From Topomyia yanbarensis (lineage: Eukaryota; Arthropoda; Insecta; Diptera; Culicidae), in contig NC_080672.1 of the NCBI RefSeq assembly GCF_030247195.1, forward strand, positions 350,546,413 through 350,610,412: a stretch of DNA of 64,000 bases, given 5' to 3'. The position numbers were made by a program, and so were the translations under genes. The notes beneath the pieces were generated by a model. That model made no database searches, was not told where the DNA came from, and saw only the letters and a list, made by a program, of their open reading frames with translations. Shown here one piece after another: positions 1-12,359 of this stretch (position 1 is the first letter of the stretch; every line of letters begins with the position of its first letter).

Positions 1-552
1 TTAGTTTGTAAAAATCGGTTCAGCCATCTCCGAGAAACCGATGTGGACATTTTGTTAACAAATCCGCACATACACACACATACATACATACATACATACA
101 TACATACATACATACATACATACATACATACATACATACATACATACATACATACATACATACATACATACATACATACATACATACATACATACATACA
201 TACATACATACATACATACATACATACATACATACATACATACATACATACATACATACATACATACATACATACATACATACATACATACATACATACA
301 TACATACATACATACATACATACATACATACATACATACATACATACATACATACATACATACATACATACATACATACATACATACATACATACATACA
401 CACATACATACACACATACATACACACAGATATTTTGCGATCTCGGCGAATTGAGTCGAATGTTATATGAGACTCGGCCCTCCGGGCCTCGGTTCGGAAG
501 TCGGTTTTTGGGGCAATTGCATAACCTTTCTATATAAGAAAGACAAAAGAAT
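1..552 (+). repeat. Dispersed GT-repeat family A, copy 1 (fragment)
   Basis: The block opens with a module ending in aaaatcggttcagccatc, runs through an ACAT/ACAC simple repeat, then has cgatctcggcgaattgagtcg, the marker ggccctccgggcc, and an end with an A+T-rich 'tataagaaagacaaaa' tail. The same order recurs at 832-1735 and, inverted, at 4505-4795 and 6085-6600. No coding capacity was found; open frames through it are simple-repeat artefacts. The class of element is not certain; I recall similar sequences as abundant in Aedes genomes. Confidence 0.7.
79..400. repeat. ACAT tetranucleotide microsatellite
   Basis: About 80 uninterrupted copies of a 4-base ACAT unit (322 bp), bordered on the right by mixed ACAC/ACAT units. 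It sits at the place where other copies of family A carry only 40-60 bp of GT/ACAT repeat, so it is an expansion inside that element. Repeated Met-Tyr-Val-Cys or Ile-His-Thr-Tyr translations are artefacts. Confidence 0.98.
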
Positions 553-831
553 AATATTTAATTAGCTTAATAAGCATGAGTTCAATGTTATCTTCATGTG
601 ATTATAATTTGGAAAGGTTGGTGGAATGGGTTTGAACATGTAGGGAATGGGGGGTTAGTAGAGTTGGAGTGGAGGATGCGTCAAAAATCCTTCATCTTAT
701 TTCGGTATACGGGGTGGATGAAGGAAATGCGGGCGTGAGGGTGGTCTAAGAGGAGGGGAGTGATGAAGGATGGAGGCGGAAGGTCAAGGCGGGGGGAGGG
801 GCGGCGACGCAATACTCAACTGCACATTTTG
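553..831. other. G-rich unassigned stretch
   Basis: The plus strand is strongly G-rich and C-poor, especially 600-800, with many runs of three to six G. No gene or inverted-repeat boundary was recognised. It separates two copies of family A. Confidence 0.4.
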
Positions 832-1735
832 CCTTCCATTTGAGACTTGGTTTGAGAAAATCGGTTCAGTCATCACCGATGAACCGATGTGACTTTAATT
901 GTGGAATATGCCCGGAATTCCGGAATCGTCGATAGTGGACAATATATTCAAAGAATGTTTGATTGGCAATCAGTGATCTAGATCTGCGATTAGAAGTAAT
1001 TTGGTGACCATTTCAATAGTTTTTAGCCTCTGAGGTATTACGATTGTACCGATTTATATGGGAAATTCCAGTGTATCCTTACTAACACCCCTGTAACTCC
1101 GTAAGCAAGAGTCAGAACCGAATGAAATTCAGCAGCAGTCAATGGCATTACTGTATCTTTCATTTGAAATCAAGTTTGTAAAAATCGGTAGAGAATTCGT
1201 TGTGTAACGGGTGTGATATTAGTTTAGGAACTTGGCGGGTTCCCCGGGGGCGTCATGAACCGTCATAGGTGGCCAATGTGGTCAAAGCTGCTTTGATTGA
1301 TCATTAGTGATGCAGACCCGCAAACTAGAGTAATGTTACATCAATTTTAATATGTTTTACATCATTTGAACATCATGGTGGTACCAGTTTATATGGGAAT
1401 TTGCCGTATAACCGCACTCTTCAACCCGTAACTCCGGAACTGGAAGTCGGATCAACTAATAATTCAATAGCAGCTTATGGGAGCGTTATACCTTTCAGAT
1501 GAAACTAAGTTTGCGAAAATCGGTTCAGCCATCGCTGAGAAAATTGTGTGAGTTTAAATGACACACACACATACACACACATACACACACACATACATAC
1601 ATACACACACAGACATTTGCCGATCTCGACGAACTGAATCGAATGGTGTATGACACTCGGCCCTCCGGGCCTCGGTTAAAAAGTCGATTTTTACAGTGAT
1701 TGCATAGCCTTTCTTTATATGAGAAAGGCAAAAAG
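832..1735 (+). repeat. Dispersed GT-repeat family A, copy 2 (three internal modules)
   Basis: The phrase 'gaaaatcggttcag' or a close variant occurs near 855, 1175 and 1515, so the element has an internally repeated module of roughly 320-340 bp. Each module also holds a phrase like 'tatatgggaaattcc' and 'ccgtaactccg'. The last module runs into an ACAC repeat (1560-1610), the ggccctccgggcc marker and the 'gagaaaggcaaaa' tail. No protein is encoded. Copy 1 looks like the last module of the same element. Confidence 0.7.
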
Positions 1736-3324
1736 TGAGGTCATTGTCAAAGTGTCATGATTCCCCATTGTGGGTTACTTTTTGTACCCGGCTGCGGGCC
1801 ACCTTGAAAAATCATTACATTTAACATTTGTATCACTACGTTCATACATGTTGCATTCATGTGTATTTAATCGCATTTCATCTAGTTTGGGATTTTATCA
1901 TTGGTTTTTGAATTTTCAATTTTTATTATAAATATCCACAAAATGCAGCATTTACATTCGTACATTGACGCTTGGAGCGGTAAGTCAATCTTTCCGGTCC
2001 GTGCAGTTTAATAAAGAATAGTGTTAATCCACTTTCAAGGTTATCTTGTGCGTTTTCTGCCTCTTTGAGGTTTTGGTATTTTTCCCTCTTTTGAGTGTAT
2101 ACGTTACCTGTTATTCGATCAGCACAGCAGTAGCAGCTGGGATACCAGGTATATTTTTCAAAAATGTCTTCATTGTCTTAAAGAACCAGAACTCTGAATC
2201 GGTTTGTGAGTTTGAGCCAGAATTCTGTCAGAAGCTAGACAGATTACTGAAAAAATCTGTCTTCAAACTGTAAAAACTAGTGGTGGGTAATGTCAGAGAT
2301 ATACTGCGGGATTGACGTAGGACTATTCGTTGGAGTACTATATCTGTGGTTTCGTGCAATAGAGGCGCAGCACGAAATTTGTGAAAGTTCACAATAAGTG
2401 TTTAAAAATATGTTTTATCAAGACAGTAAAACCGGTTAATGGTTTAAATCATTTATGTTTATTAGATTACAATTGCAATCCACTAGTTGAAATTATTGCT
2501 TAATTATTGTTGCGACAGGTTTGTGACAGTTGATTACCGAACGTCATTTCCATATGCTAAGTCATCGGTTGGAATAAATTCCAAGCGAAAATATTCGAAA
2601 TTTTCCAAAGACAAAGAAAATATGTTGAAAATGGATTAATAATACAAAACACGCGATTTTTATGGAAAGAACATTATAATGACCGTTGCACAGTGGTCCA
2701 GAATGTGAATTTAGCAGGATTTTCAACTTTTGCTAAAATTAAAAGACTTAGCCTTACATTATGTTTGACAAAGTCGTACTTTGCAAGGACCTTATTTTCG
2801 TTCGAGCAGAAGCTAATTTAATTTTAGCAATACTGAAAATTAAACTTTTCAACGGTACGAGATAGAGCTTGACTGTCTTATATGAAGTTGTAGAGCAACA
2901 CATTTTAGACAATTTCTATAACCTTTGTAGTTTTTATTTTACACCAACCTTTTGGACAACTTAAAAATTATTTTGTGGCGCATAATTTGCTTCAAAACAC
3001 CAACTACTTTCTTAGGTTTCGAAGTTATGAGAACTTTTATATAAAAATATAACTTTTTGAAATAGCATATAATAGCAAATAGCATCTTCGATTGGGGCAC
3101 TTGGAGCACATTAAGTACCGTTGCTGTCATATGAAATATGCTTTGTAGTACAGATCACCAAAAATGGCAATAGCGATATTTTTGTATATTTTGAAATATT
3201 TCTCAAAACTATCTGACGAGAGTAACTAGAGGTTGAGTATATTAAGACAAATTGTTCTTCTTTAAAATATCCGGAAGTATTTCTAAAGCGATCTTAATGA
3301 AATATAAAAACTACAAAAGTTATA
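1736..3324. other. A+T-rich intergenic DNA, nothing recognised
   Basis: Only short open frames occur (for example 2046-2273), with no family resemblance and no consistent codon use. From about 2690 the text has phrases common in mosquito dispersed repeats ('caaaaattataacctttgtag'-like), suggesting old repeat. No RNA gene was seen. Confidence 0.4.
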
Positions 3325-3866
3325 GGGGCCATCCACATACCACGTGGACAATTTAAGGGAGGGTAGGGGTCACGAGAAAGTCATCGCTTGTCCGTGTGAA
3401 CTTTTCATTATATTTGTATCATCATTGGTGTGAGCGCTTATCTTCTTTTTTTCAAGATTTTGAATGGGTCAAAGTGCTTATAACAGCATATGAGTGTGCA
3501 ATGTGCATGCATGTGTGAAAATTCATAAATTATAAATTTTTGAAACGTAAATATAAAAGATCGTAAGTTGTTCAGAAATGAGATATTTCCATGGAAATTT
3601 CACAGAAGACTGAAAAGTGTATGATATTCTGTGGATGAAGTTTGAATGATTCTCATTAAGTCCTTCTGCATCATAGTAGTCTGTCACATTGGAAAATTTA
3701 CTGTAAACCCATGTTCATGAAATCATCCATTATTTTTTTTTTTTGAAAGCCCACGTAGACATCATAGGGAGGGGAAGGGGTACACGAATTGTCCACACTT
3801 GTCCACGGAGGGGAAGGAGGGGCTCAAATACTAAGTTTTTTGTCCACGTGGTATATGAACGGCCCC
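3325..3866. mobile_element. MITE-like element with GGGGCCAT termini
   Basis: The left end GGGGCCATCCACATACCACG and the right end, read on the minus strand as GGGGCCGTTCATATACCACG, are inverted repeats extending through GTGGACA. The interior has G-rich tracts (near 3355 and 3770-3820) and no protein. Flanks read tata and atat, so the duplicated target is not clear. The termini and G-rich body resemble the elements at 22884, 43635, 44054 and 59179, suggesting one superfamily. Confidence 0.75.
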
Positions 3867-4078
3867 ATATAAAGAAAACCATTTTTTAAGAAATGCTAAA
3901 TTTTTTTTTGGCAAATTTCTTGTAAAATGAAAATCACACGACATACAGTTCCATTGTCTTCGACAAAGTTTTTGAAAATTTTATTTTCTTCAATTTTTTG
4001 GGAGGCAGCGAAACTATCTCGAACCATTAAAAGTTAATTTTTTTTATTTTAAAATATTTAGAACCACCCTACCCACTA
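3867..4078. other. Short unassigned A+T-rich spacer
   Basis: No gene; it contains the phrase gaaccaccctacc, seen again near 8785 as gaaccaccctaact, which is probably an old repeat fragment. Confidence 0.3.
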
Positions 4079-4264
4079 TTTAAGGAGGAACGAACAATGG
4101 AACGAAAATCGAAAATGAAAAATCAGTTTTTCTCCACACCGTTTGTTATATCTTTATGAAAATCAATCAGCTTATGTAGAATATTATTACAGTACTGCTG
4201 ATTGATTTTCACGAAGATCTAACAAACGTTGTTGTTTTTGGCCATTTCTCTGTTCAACCTTAAA
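4079..4264. mobile_element. Small MITE, family E copy 1
   Basis: Left end ttaaggaggaacg and right end read on the minus strand as ttaaggttgaacaga form short inverted repeats. The middle (4145-4230) is itself a hairpin: gttatatctttatgaaaatc pairs with a matching stretch near 4200-4225. A second copy lies at 16606-16787. No coding capacity. Confidence 0.65.
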
Positions 4265-4504
4265 ATAATAGAAAAGTATAGTAAAGTGCAATATTTTATC
4301 ATGAAAACGAAACAATATTTTTTATCTTGTCCATTGTGAAAGTAATAACATAATTACAAAGGGTCAATTAATGAAAAACCAAACTTTTTTCATTTTCATT
4401 TTTGCCAACCTATCCTTCAGATGTTTTTCGGAGGTTTTGAAGACGAACATTTTCATTTAACACATCAAAACTTTAGCTTATATTATTCAAAAGATATTAG
4501 CAAT

Positions 4505-4795
4505 TAATATATCAAAAATCGATTTTTACATTTCTTATAAAAGAAATGTATAGAATTCACTCAAACTTTCAAGATTTTTTCCGAGGCCCGGAGGGCCGAG
4601 TCTTATATACCAATCGACTCAGCTCGACGATTTGGGACAATGTCTGTGTGTGTGTGTGTGTGTCTGTGTGTGTGTGTGTATGTAACGGACAAATTCTCAT
4701 TCGTGTTTCTCAGCAATGGCTGAACCGATATTATCCAAACCAATTTTAAATGAAAGAACTAAAAAATAGTATGAACGCTATTAATTTGTTTTTGA
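4505..4795 (-). repeat. Dispersed GT-repeat family A, copy 3 (inverted)
   Basis: The marker gaggcccggagggccgag lies at about 4583, followed by the cgactcagctcgacgat phrase, a GT repeat (4642-4682) and the 'caatggctgaaccgat' module, i.e. the order of copies 1-2 on the other strand. Confidence 0.75.
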
Positions 4796-6084
4796 TTCTG
4801 ATGTTTAGTTTCCAAGATATGAATGTTTGAATGTGTAAAAATGGCGTTTTTTGCAGTTTCTTGGAATTATTTGCCGAAGTTGACAATATAGATTAACAAT
4901 TTATATGTTTTTAGATAGCATTAACGAATACCTTTCGAACAAGCTATAGATTGTTGAAATCGGACTATTATCAAAAGAGATATTTAACATTAAATGCGGA
5001 CGAAAGATTTTTATCATTTCCTATTGCCAGAAATATGACTAAAAACATGTAATCTATTTTTAATGCCAAAACGGCTTATTTTAGGTCAATAGTATCTTCG
5101 GAGAATTTAATGGAGGCAATATGCCCTTTCTTTTGGTATTGTGCTTTTGCTGATTAATCCCCCTATGAGTGAGATATTTTCACAAATTTTCTTGGAAGTG
5201 ATTATATCGAAATGATGCCTTCAGCAAATTTGTAGCTCTTACTTTTGCGAATAACTTTACTGAAGACTTCAAATATCTATTTTGAATACTTTAAAAGTTA
5301 TGGCTTGTTGTTTGTGGATTACTCTTTGTCGCCTATTTATTGTTCAATATAGTAATAATCCATTGAAATAAGCCAAACATTATTTCGATAAAACGAATTT
5401 TGTATTTCATTTTTCTATCTACAACCGCTAGAAATAATCACCGAACACTTCCAAGTTGTCTGGAAGGAACTTGATAACTTATCAGTGCAAAAATGTTCAT
5501 TTGTGCGAACCTTCTGACTGCAATTTTTCTAACTCATGACCATCGGATCGATCTGAAACATATCGGAAAATGAAAAGCGAAATAAATAACTCCAAGCAAT
5601 GGCGTTGCCAAGAGAAGGTTTTGGGGTTTAACACCATACAACGCCCCCCCCCCCACCACACCCAAAAAAAATTGGAATGAAGTTGAAAATTTATTGATGC
5701 AGACTGATTCAATTCAATATTACAATAACAATTATCTGATCCGTACATTGATATCCTGTTGTTGTAAACATCATGAGGACTTTTGATAAATTGTCGGAAT
5801 GGGGTCCTGATATGTAACTGATCTATTGGTCTTGATTTCACAGTTGTCTAATTGCATCAATATCAAATTCCTGCCTGAAAACATTCCAATAGAAAATTCC
5901 AGAGTTCTGTAATCAATCATAATCCTCAGATTTCTTTTCAAATTGAGCTCGTTTTTGTAGAGATGTACTGTAATAAGGGTCTGTATTTAATAGGAAGCGA
6001 AGTTAAAATTGATTTAATGTCTATGAAACATAGAACAGCTCACCAAAAAAATGCATAACTTTCAACATTTGCTAAAATGTTTTT
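4796..6084. other. Unassigned A+T-rich DNA with a 12-C tract
   Basis: Text such as 'atcttcggagaatttaatgg' resembles old mosquito repeats, but no ends were found. A run of 12 C lies at 5643-5654. The 114-codon open frame at 5497-5841 (minus) runs across the C tract and shows no family features, so I do not call it a gene. Confidence 0.35.
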
Positions 6085-6600
6085 GCCTTTCTCATTCACT
6101 CTAAAATTCGTCAATCTAATCCCGACCGGGAGGGCCGAGTGTCATATGCCAATCGACTCAGTTCGTCGAGATCGGAAAATGTCTGTGTGTATGTATGTGT
6201 GTGTGTATGTGTGTATGTGGAAAAAAATGTGACCTCTGTTAATCAGAGATGGCTGGATCGATTTGCACAAAGTTTGTCTCAAATGAAAGGTACAACCTTC
6301 CCATCGGCTGCAATTGATTTTTTTATTGATTAGACTTCCGGTTCCGGAGTTACGAGTTGAAGAGTGCAATCACACAGCAAATTCCCATATAAACTGAAAT
6401 GAAAAATTTTCAAAATCAAATTTGTATTTTTGATGCCAAATGACTTTATAATGCATGAAACATCGAGATTTGATGTAAACTCGAAAAACATAATGTTTGA
6501 CAAAAATTGATTTTTTTGGGACATTTTTGCCTTTCTCATATAGAAAGGTTATCCAATCACTCTAAAAATCGTCAATCATACCGGCCCGGAGGGAGTATGC
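6085..6600 (-). repeat. Dispersed GT-repeat family A, copy 4 plus a terminal scrap
   Basis: 'tttgcctttctcattcactc' at about 6080, the gggagggccgag marker, cgactcagttcgtcgagatc, a GT repeat (6183-6220) and a module with 'ttccggttccggagttacga' match the family in inverted orientation. At 6526-6600 the start of the same element ('tttgcctttctcatatagaa', cccggaggg) occurs again and then stops, a truncated second copy. Confidence 0.75.
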
Positions 6601-7744
6601 AGTAAGTGGTTGCTACTTTAAAATTAAAACTAGTTTAAAATTTCTTAACAAGTTGAAAATTTTCGGCAGGACCCGAACCTCCCGGATCTTACTATGTGAT
6701 ACTGAAACATCGCTTGAAACCAGCGGCGGTCAGTATCTCAAGATCGTAGCTGTCGATCCATTGTACGTATGTGCAAATCGAACTGAACATGTAATATTTA
6801 ATTCCACCATTGTATTGAACATAACCAGCCATGGAATCGTAGTCTGGACAAATGAGAAAAGCACAATTGCACCACTAGGTGGATTAAAACAGGTTTTCAT
6901 TTTGGGAATGCGTCGAGTTGAGACGAAAACTCGATCAATCACACAATCCTCGATTAATATCGAGGATAACACTTTCCGAATGTAGAGAGAAATTTATGAA
7001 AAATTACGATTTCCATTCGACTCTAGCAGGTTCTGATCGATTTTGATGAGAATTTGATTTTTGTTGTATGACCAATTATATGTATAGGTCAAATGTTCAA
7101 AAACAGTAATTTAAGGTCAAGATAACATCATTTTGAAACCGCCAATTTCGGAGGGTTATATCTTCGATGAGTTTTACAAACGTTAAACAGCGCATCATTT
7201 GATAAAATAATTTTGACGGTATATCGTCTAAGAAGTATTTATGGTGAATTTTCTCAGGTTAATATTCATGACTACAATAAAGTCTCAACAAATTCGCTAA
7301 AAACACGAACTCTGTTACTATTTTTTGAAAAATTAATTCTGCATAATTTTAAAACTTCAAAAATTACGGTTTCGGAATTATGCCGTTTGGACAGTAAGAT
7401 CGATTTTCACCAAACCCCCACCAATTGTAAAATTGGTATTGTAAACAAAATGTAAGGGTGATACTTCAATGCTGATAGGTGGGACCGAAAAAGTAAACAA
7501 TCGTCAAAGGGGCGATACTATCATTTTGTCAATTTCAATAGCAAACACAAATTTTAATTTAATAATTTCAAATACTTCATGAAGTTTTGGGTTTCGATCA
7601 CTGAATCATGCAATCTAGGATGTAAAAAACACAATATTTCTTAAATAGGAAATAAAACCAAGTCTGGAAATATTCACTGTTGATTTTCTTTGAATGGTGT
7701 CACTGCTAGTGTCGCTTTTTTCCAGAAAAAGCGTTGATATTTAG
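6601..7744. other. Unassigned stretch with one 110-codon open frame
   Basis: An open frame at 6653-6985 (plus) has fairly balanced composition and little low-complexity sequence, but I recognise no domain. An 80-codon frame opposes it. Without splice sites, a promoter or homology it is not called a gene. The rest is A+T-rich with no visible ends. Confidence 0.3.
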
Positions 7745-8185
7745 GTCTCAGTCGCGTTGAAAATTTGAGTAAAGTATAAACTTCATTCCGATTAAAAAAA
7801 AAATCGATTTTTTGGCTCAGTACAATATACATAACCCTTTTAGGAAAATTCAGTTTTCCCACCACAATGCATTGATTGAGGAATTTAGATATTTTATTAA
7901 CAGAGCATTAGCAATAATTCGTTTGTATGTCTATTTTATGGGCCATTTTTTCGCTCTCCCATTGATTTGGTTTGAGATTTCTAGCAGTGATGTTGTCCTA
8001 TGCTGATTTGAGCGATTCTCTGTGTCCTGCCACAATCCCATGTAGGATGTGTTATCAAAAACATCGCGAAGCATCAAGTTCTAAATGTTCTCAAACGATA
8101 TAATATCCGAAGAGAGTGATAAGAGTTATAAGAAATGTCTCATCACACTGTTAGGTGGATTAAAAGCGTTTTTTAAATCAAATTT
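7745..8185 (+). repeat. Dispersed repeat family C, copy 1
   Basis: This segment matches the reverse complement of 24140-24565 through its length. Shared phrases are ccctttaggaaaattcag or close, ataagagttataagaaatg, and acactgttaggtggattaaa. No ORF or terminal repeat was seen in either copy. Confidence 0.7.
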
Positions 8186-10234
8186 ACGAAATTAAAAAAA
8201 ATATCGTATTAGACATTTTTAGCTCAATTATAACGCGAATCATGACCATAGTTATAGCTGAAAAAAGTTATCTTATGTTTGCCCCAATGAGTGATATTGT
8301 TATTCCAAAGAACCTCAGTTTTTGTGAAAAAGTGCTCGTAACATTTCAGCGAAAATTGATAGATGTCCCGATCAGAATGAAATAACAAGATTATTACAGA
8401 ACACAATTTTTGTAACATATTGTGTTATAAATTAGGTTTCGTTAGTAGTTAAAATAACAGAAATTTATAACAAGTAACAATGCGAGATATAGTTTTAAAA
8501 TATTTCTGTTATGTGTTTCTGATCGGGGTGTGGTGTCATGAAACAAATTATTTGCCTTAAAGCAATCTTAAAATTGTCTGAAGACAACTTCAGATTTTAA
8601 TCAATACCGTAAGTTATTTTAACCTTCGATTTGAAATTTGCTGTAAAATGAAAAATGTGACAAAGCTTATATGTCTTCAGCAAACTTTCCCAAAATTTGT
8701 CGTTCTATAACTTCGCTGAAGGCCGTTCGGCTCTAGCTAGAATGATTAAAAAGTTGATTTTTTTGATAATGGTAAAATTAGAACCACCCTAACTGGTGTT
8801 TTAAACAAAAAGAAGGGGCTCATAAACTACGAGAACTTCTCCAAAGACTTAATAAGGCTACGTTGTTTAGTTTTAGTAAAATCTCAAAATGCCTGCTCAA
8901 TTTGTATGCTGAACCACTGTGCGTTGGTGTAACTTATGTGCTCGCACCAAGGTGCGGAAAACTCGCCCACCGCCATGAGCGTACATGAATTTGTTTCCTT
9001 ATACATCGTCGGGGGTTTACGCTCTCGTTAAAAAGATACAGACCCACACAACTCGTTCCGCATCACACCGTATGCGATTACGAAGAGAGAGAATCGGAAA
9101 TCGCAAAAATTTTTAACGCGTTCTGCATTGCCGATGCAGTGAGGTAATGAGTGCCATCGAACATATTCGGCAGCGAACATGTTCGTTCGGAAAAATGATC
9201 CAAATCTTCGTGCGCAATCCTGAAACTAAACGATTGAAATATATGACTGGCCTGAAAATATCGGTAGGAGTCAGTGTCCGCCTGGACACCGCACGGAGTG
9301 GCAGTTTCTGCTGTGTAGGTTCAACCCGCAGTCATTTCCTTGCTGCGTGTTAATTCTATCATGCGCATGTTATCGCTCGAGTTGAACTCTACCATTGTAT
9401 GTACAAATGCCGTACTTGCGATGTAGACAAGATGTGTGATAATGTACATTGGTTTAGATTTGTTTGGATTTAGTTTAATTTTCAATGTTCAGGCGCGTTC
9501 GGCTCCTTCCATGCGCTGCATTCGAGAGGAAACTTAGATTTGTCTTCTTTTCTATGCCAATAAATAATCTCCAAAGTTGTGCGTTTTATAGCGTATCATT
9601 GCGCGAATATACCTCACTACTTCCGGTGATATGCATTTGCCTAAAATTGACAAAATATCAATTGTCGTTAATAAATTTTCTTGTTTTTAGCTGTAATGGT
9701 AATATCTTTTGCTTCAATCATATGATTATCCACGTTTAGGTGGTTTTGGCTTGAGACGAAGCTGGCCCAGGTTATAACTCAAATTGATGTCAAAATAAAT
9801 TAAATGATAACAGTTTCGGTTGAAATCTGACTCAGTTTCGAGATCAAACAAAAACGCATTCGTGCTAGGGCATACGAGTCCGGCGCATAAAGTTCATACC
9901 TTTTTGTGTGCATGAAATTAGGTGTGAATAAACAGATAGAAAGGGAATCATATGTATCAACTAATAACAATATAATAAAATATAATAGATAAATCGAAAT
10001 TTTATAAACAGTTTACCAAGCGAAATTATCACTGAAATGCTGTTAAGTTTATTAAGTTTCTTGGAACTAATAATTGGAATGTGGATTGCGTGATATTTAG
10101 TAACAAGGATCACCGTTCTGGCGGAGTAACTATTGGTGTTTGTTTCAGGCAAGATTTGTACACAAAAATAGATAAGGCTAGTAACTAGGACTATAACCAT
10201 TCATGTATGCGCTTACAGTTGTATTATCTATAGC
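8186..10234. other. Unassigned DNA with a G+C-richer patch
   Basis: 8186-8930 reads as old A+T-rich repeat, including 'agaaccaccctaactgg'. 8930-9350 is G+C-richer, with a reading frame at 9147-9353 but no recognisable protein. 9360-10234 is plain A+T-rich. No RNA gene was found. Confidence 0.35.
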
Positions 10235-10530
10235 ATTGCAGTTATTGATATTAGTCTGAAAGGATTCCGCTAGAGCAGTGCTGCCAGGGACATTTTCAGT
10301 TAGCAGTGAAAATGATATTTGTATAGATATTTTCGTTATATTGTATTATTATTGAAAACTGATAAAAACACATAAATGTAAACAATCTTTGTCTATCTTT
10401 CCTGTGCTATGGGCTATTGAACAATTGGGCAGGTCATAGCACTCTGATAGAAGCATCACTCTTGATAATCAGAGGTTTTTAGTGTTTCTTGATACAAACA
10501 AACCAAAAAAAAGTTTAGCATCAAAGGTTT
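10235..10530 (+). repeat. Dispersed repeat family B, copy 1
   Basis: The marker gagcagtgctgccagggaca occurs near 10274, preceded by a ggattccgct-type lead and followed by 'gaaaactgataaaa'. The same order occurs at 21675-22065 (minus) and 26376-26730 (plus). The copy ends near a 'catcaaaggtt' phrase. It encodes no protein. Confidence 0.7.
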
Positions 10531-10588
10531 CGAGTGATCGGTGTGAATGAATTTGTTTATAGACATCATTCAAAAACCGGGGATGGAG

Positions 10589-10755
10589 TACTGTGATTTT
10601 AAACAATTTGAGGCGGATTGAAATGTTGTTGGCCAGTTATCATGATTGGAAAAATATATGGCTACGTGTGCAACTTTCGTAGCCATATATTTTTCCAATC
10701 ATGATAACTGGCCAACAACATTTCGATCCGCCTCAAATTGTTTAAAATCACAGTA
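10589..10755. repeat. Near-perfect long hairpin (78-bp arms, 11-nt loop)
   Basis: The arm 10589-10666 is the reverse complement of 10678-10755 with one mismatch found by eye (a T in 'ggcggattgaaatg' on the left against C on the right). The loop is tgtgcaacttt. A transcript from either strand would fold into a 78-bp duplex. It could be a recent inverted duplication, a MITE, or a hairpin small-RNA precursor. No target duplication was found. Confidence 0.95.
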
Positions 10756-12124
10756 TTTTCAAATCGATTGGAATTTCTGAATCGGACAAGATCAGTTGAG
10801 TTTGAATCTAATATTAATAGTAGATTCCATGTTATATAATACTTTCAGAGAAAATTGGTTAAATCTCACGGTATAAAGCTACTTTCCTAAGATTCAAATT
10901 TGAAAAATGTTACATGGTTAATTTTGCGAAGATGCGAGTTTTAATCCAGCTCGCAATTCTATGATTGTGAGTATTGTGTGAATTATATTAGAATTTAAAC
11001 TAAACTGTTCTCATTAGGGTCAGATCCAAAAAAATGTGAAAAGCCTTCAGACAGCACAAAAAAGCTGTTAGGAAAACTTAGGGTCTCAAACCGAATTACA
11101 TCTTTGAGTTTATATAAAAAATTGTATGTTTAATAATGTTCTTGTGTGGTGTCAGATAGAAGAAGTGATGACAATCCTGTAAAAGCTTAGCTATCTGCTG
11201 AGAATGGTGTTCATTGCGATAACTGGGGCACTTACGACACAGAACTGCGTAGAACTGAAGAACTTATAAATACTATCAATTTGGACAGTCTTCGGCTATA
11301 TTTTCCAAAAATTATTTGCACCTTTGAGGGTAATATGACTCCCATGTTTGGAAATAAAGTAAAATGTGATATCAATTGATACAAAAAATATCTATTGCAC
11401 ATTTTTAAAAGACCTATTATGTACAACAATAATGTTGCCAAAAACGCCATTTGTAGCCAAAATCTGAGTGTACCGAAAAGGGAGCATGCAAAAATCGGAA
11501 CGTGCCAAAAACGCAATCTTACTGTACTATCATTGAACATAAAAAACACATATCGTCAATACTTCCTCCATTCCATTACACATTGAAAAACCTTGTCAAT
11601 ACGCTCCAGTATTGACAAAACAACTGAACGTGTAAGGACCGCTAATACGGAACACAAACAAGATCAAACATTCTTTACTAATATATATGATGATTGACAG
11701 CAGAAATAACAAAAAACGCCACAAAAAGCATAAGCAATCAAAACATCGGGAAAACAATATTTAGAACAGATGGATAAATCGTCGTACCCGGAACATCACG
11801 TTCCAAATCCATTCTTGACCGCTCATCATTCCAAATTAGATCCACATGACATCACAGTGAACAGCCTAGTGAAAGAAACCGATTCCACGCACCCCGGCTT
11901 GGCCACAAAGTCAACTTACTGTACTATCATACTACAAATTATGCAAAACATCAAACTGTCTTGAAAACAAAAACTCCAAAGTCTGTTAATGATTAGCGGC
12001 TCTTAATCGTTCAATAATCCATTGTGGTATAACAAAGTTGGATTGATGATGTGCATCAAAAATATTGAACGCGTAAAGTCCGCTATTCATTTATACCTAT
12101 GTGGAATATGAATGATATACAAAG
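10756..12124. other. Unassigned A+T-rich DNA
   Basis: Several short frames on both strands (for example 11232-11549 minus) lack any family feature. A small palindrome around 11595-11620 (attgacaa with cagtattgacaa) is the only local structure. No gene is supported. Confidence 0.35.
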
Positions 12125-12359
12125 CTCGACAAACATATGATTACGGCCTAAAAGCCAACTGTCAAAATCCACTTTGAATGGAAATTCCAGACAAACCGTT
12201 ACTAGTCGAACACAGTTCACAACAGTTTATGAAAGAGAAAGCTTTTCTCTTTCGTTTATTATCAACATCTGTGATTGGCGTGTAACGGTTTGTCCGGAAT
12301 TTCCATTCAAAGTGGATTTTCACAGTTGGCTTTTAGGCCGTAATCATATGTTTGTCGAG
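12125..12359. mobile_element. Palindromic MITE with about 77-bp inverted ends
   Basis: Left end ctcgacaaacatatgattac and right end, read on the minus strand, are the same; pairing continues through the segments containing 'ggcctaaaagccaactgt' and 'tccactttgaatgg'. A centre of about 80 bp holds a second small palindrome (gaaagagaaagcttttctct). Flanking bases are aaag on both sides, a possible 4-bp target duplication. No protein. Confidence 0.85.

Noticed and set aside
20..537. Long open frames of 120-164 codons at the left end
   Set aside because: They are translations of the ACAT microsatellite (four-residue repeats) in several phases and strands.
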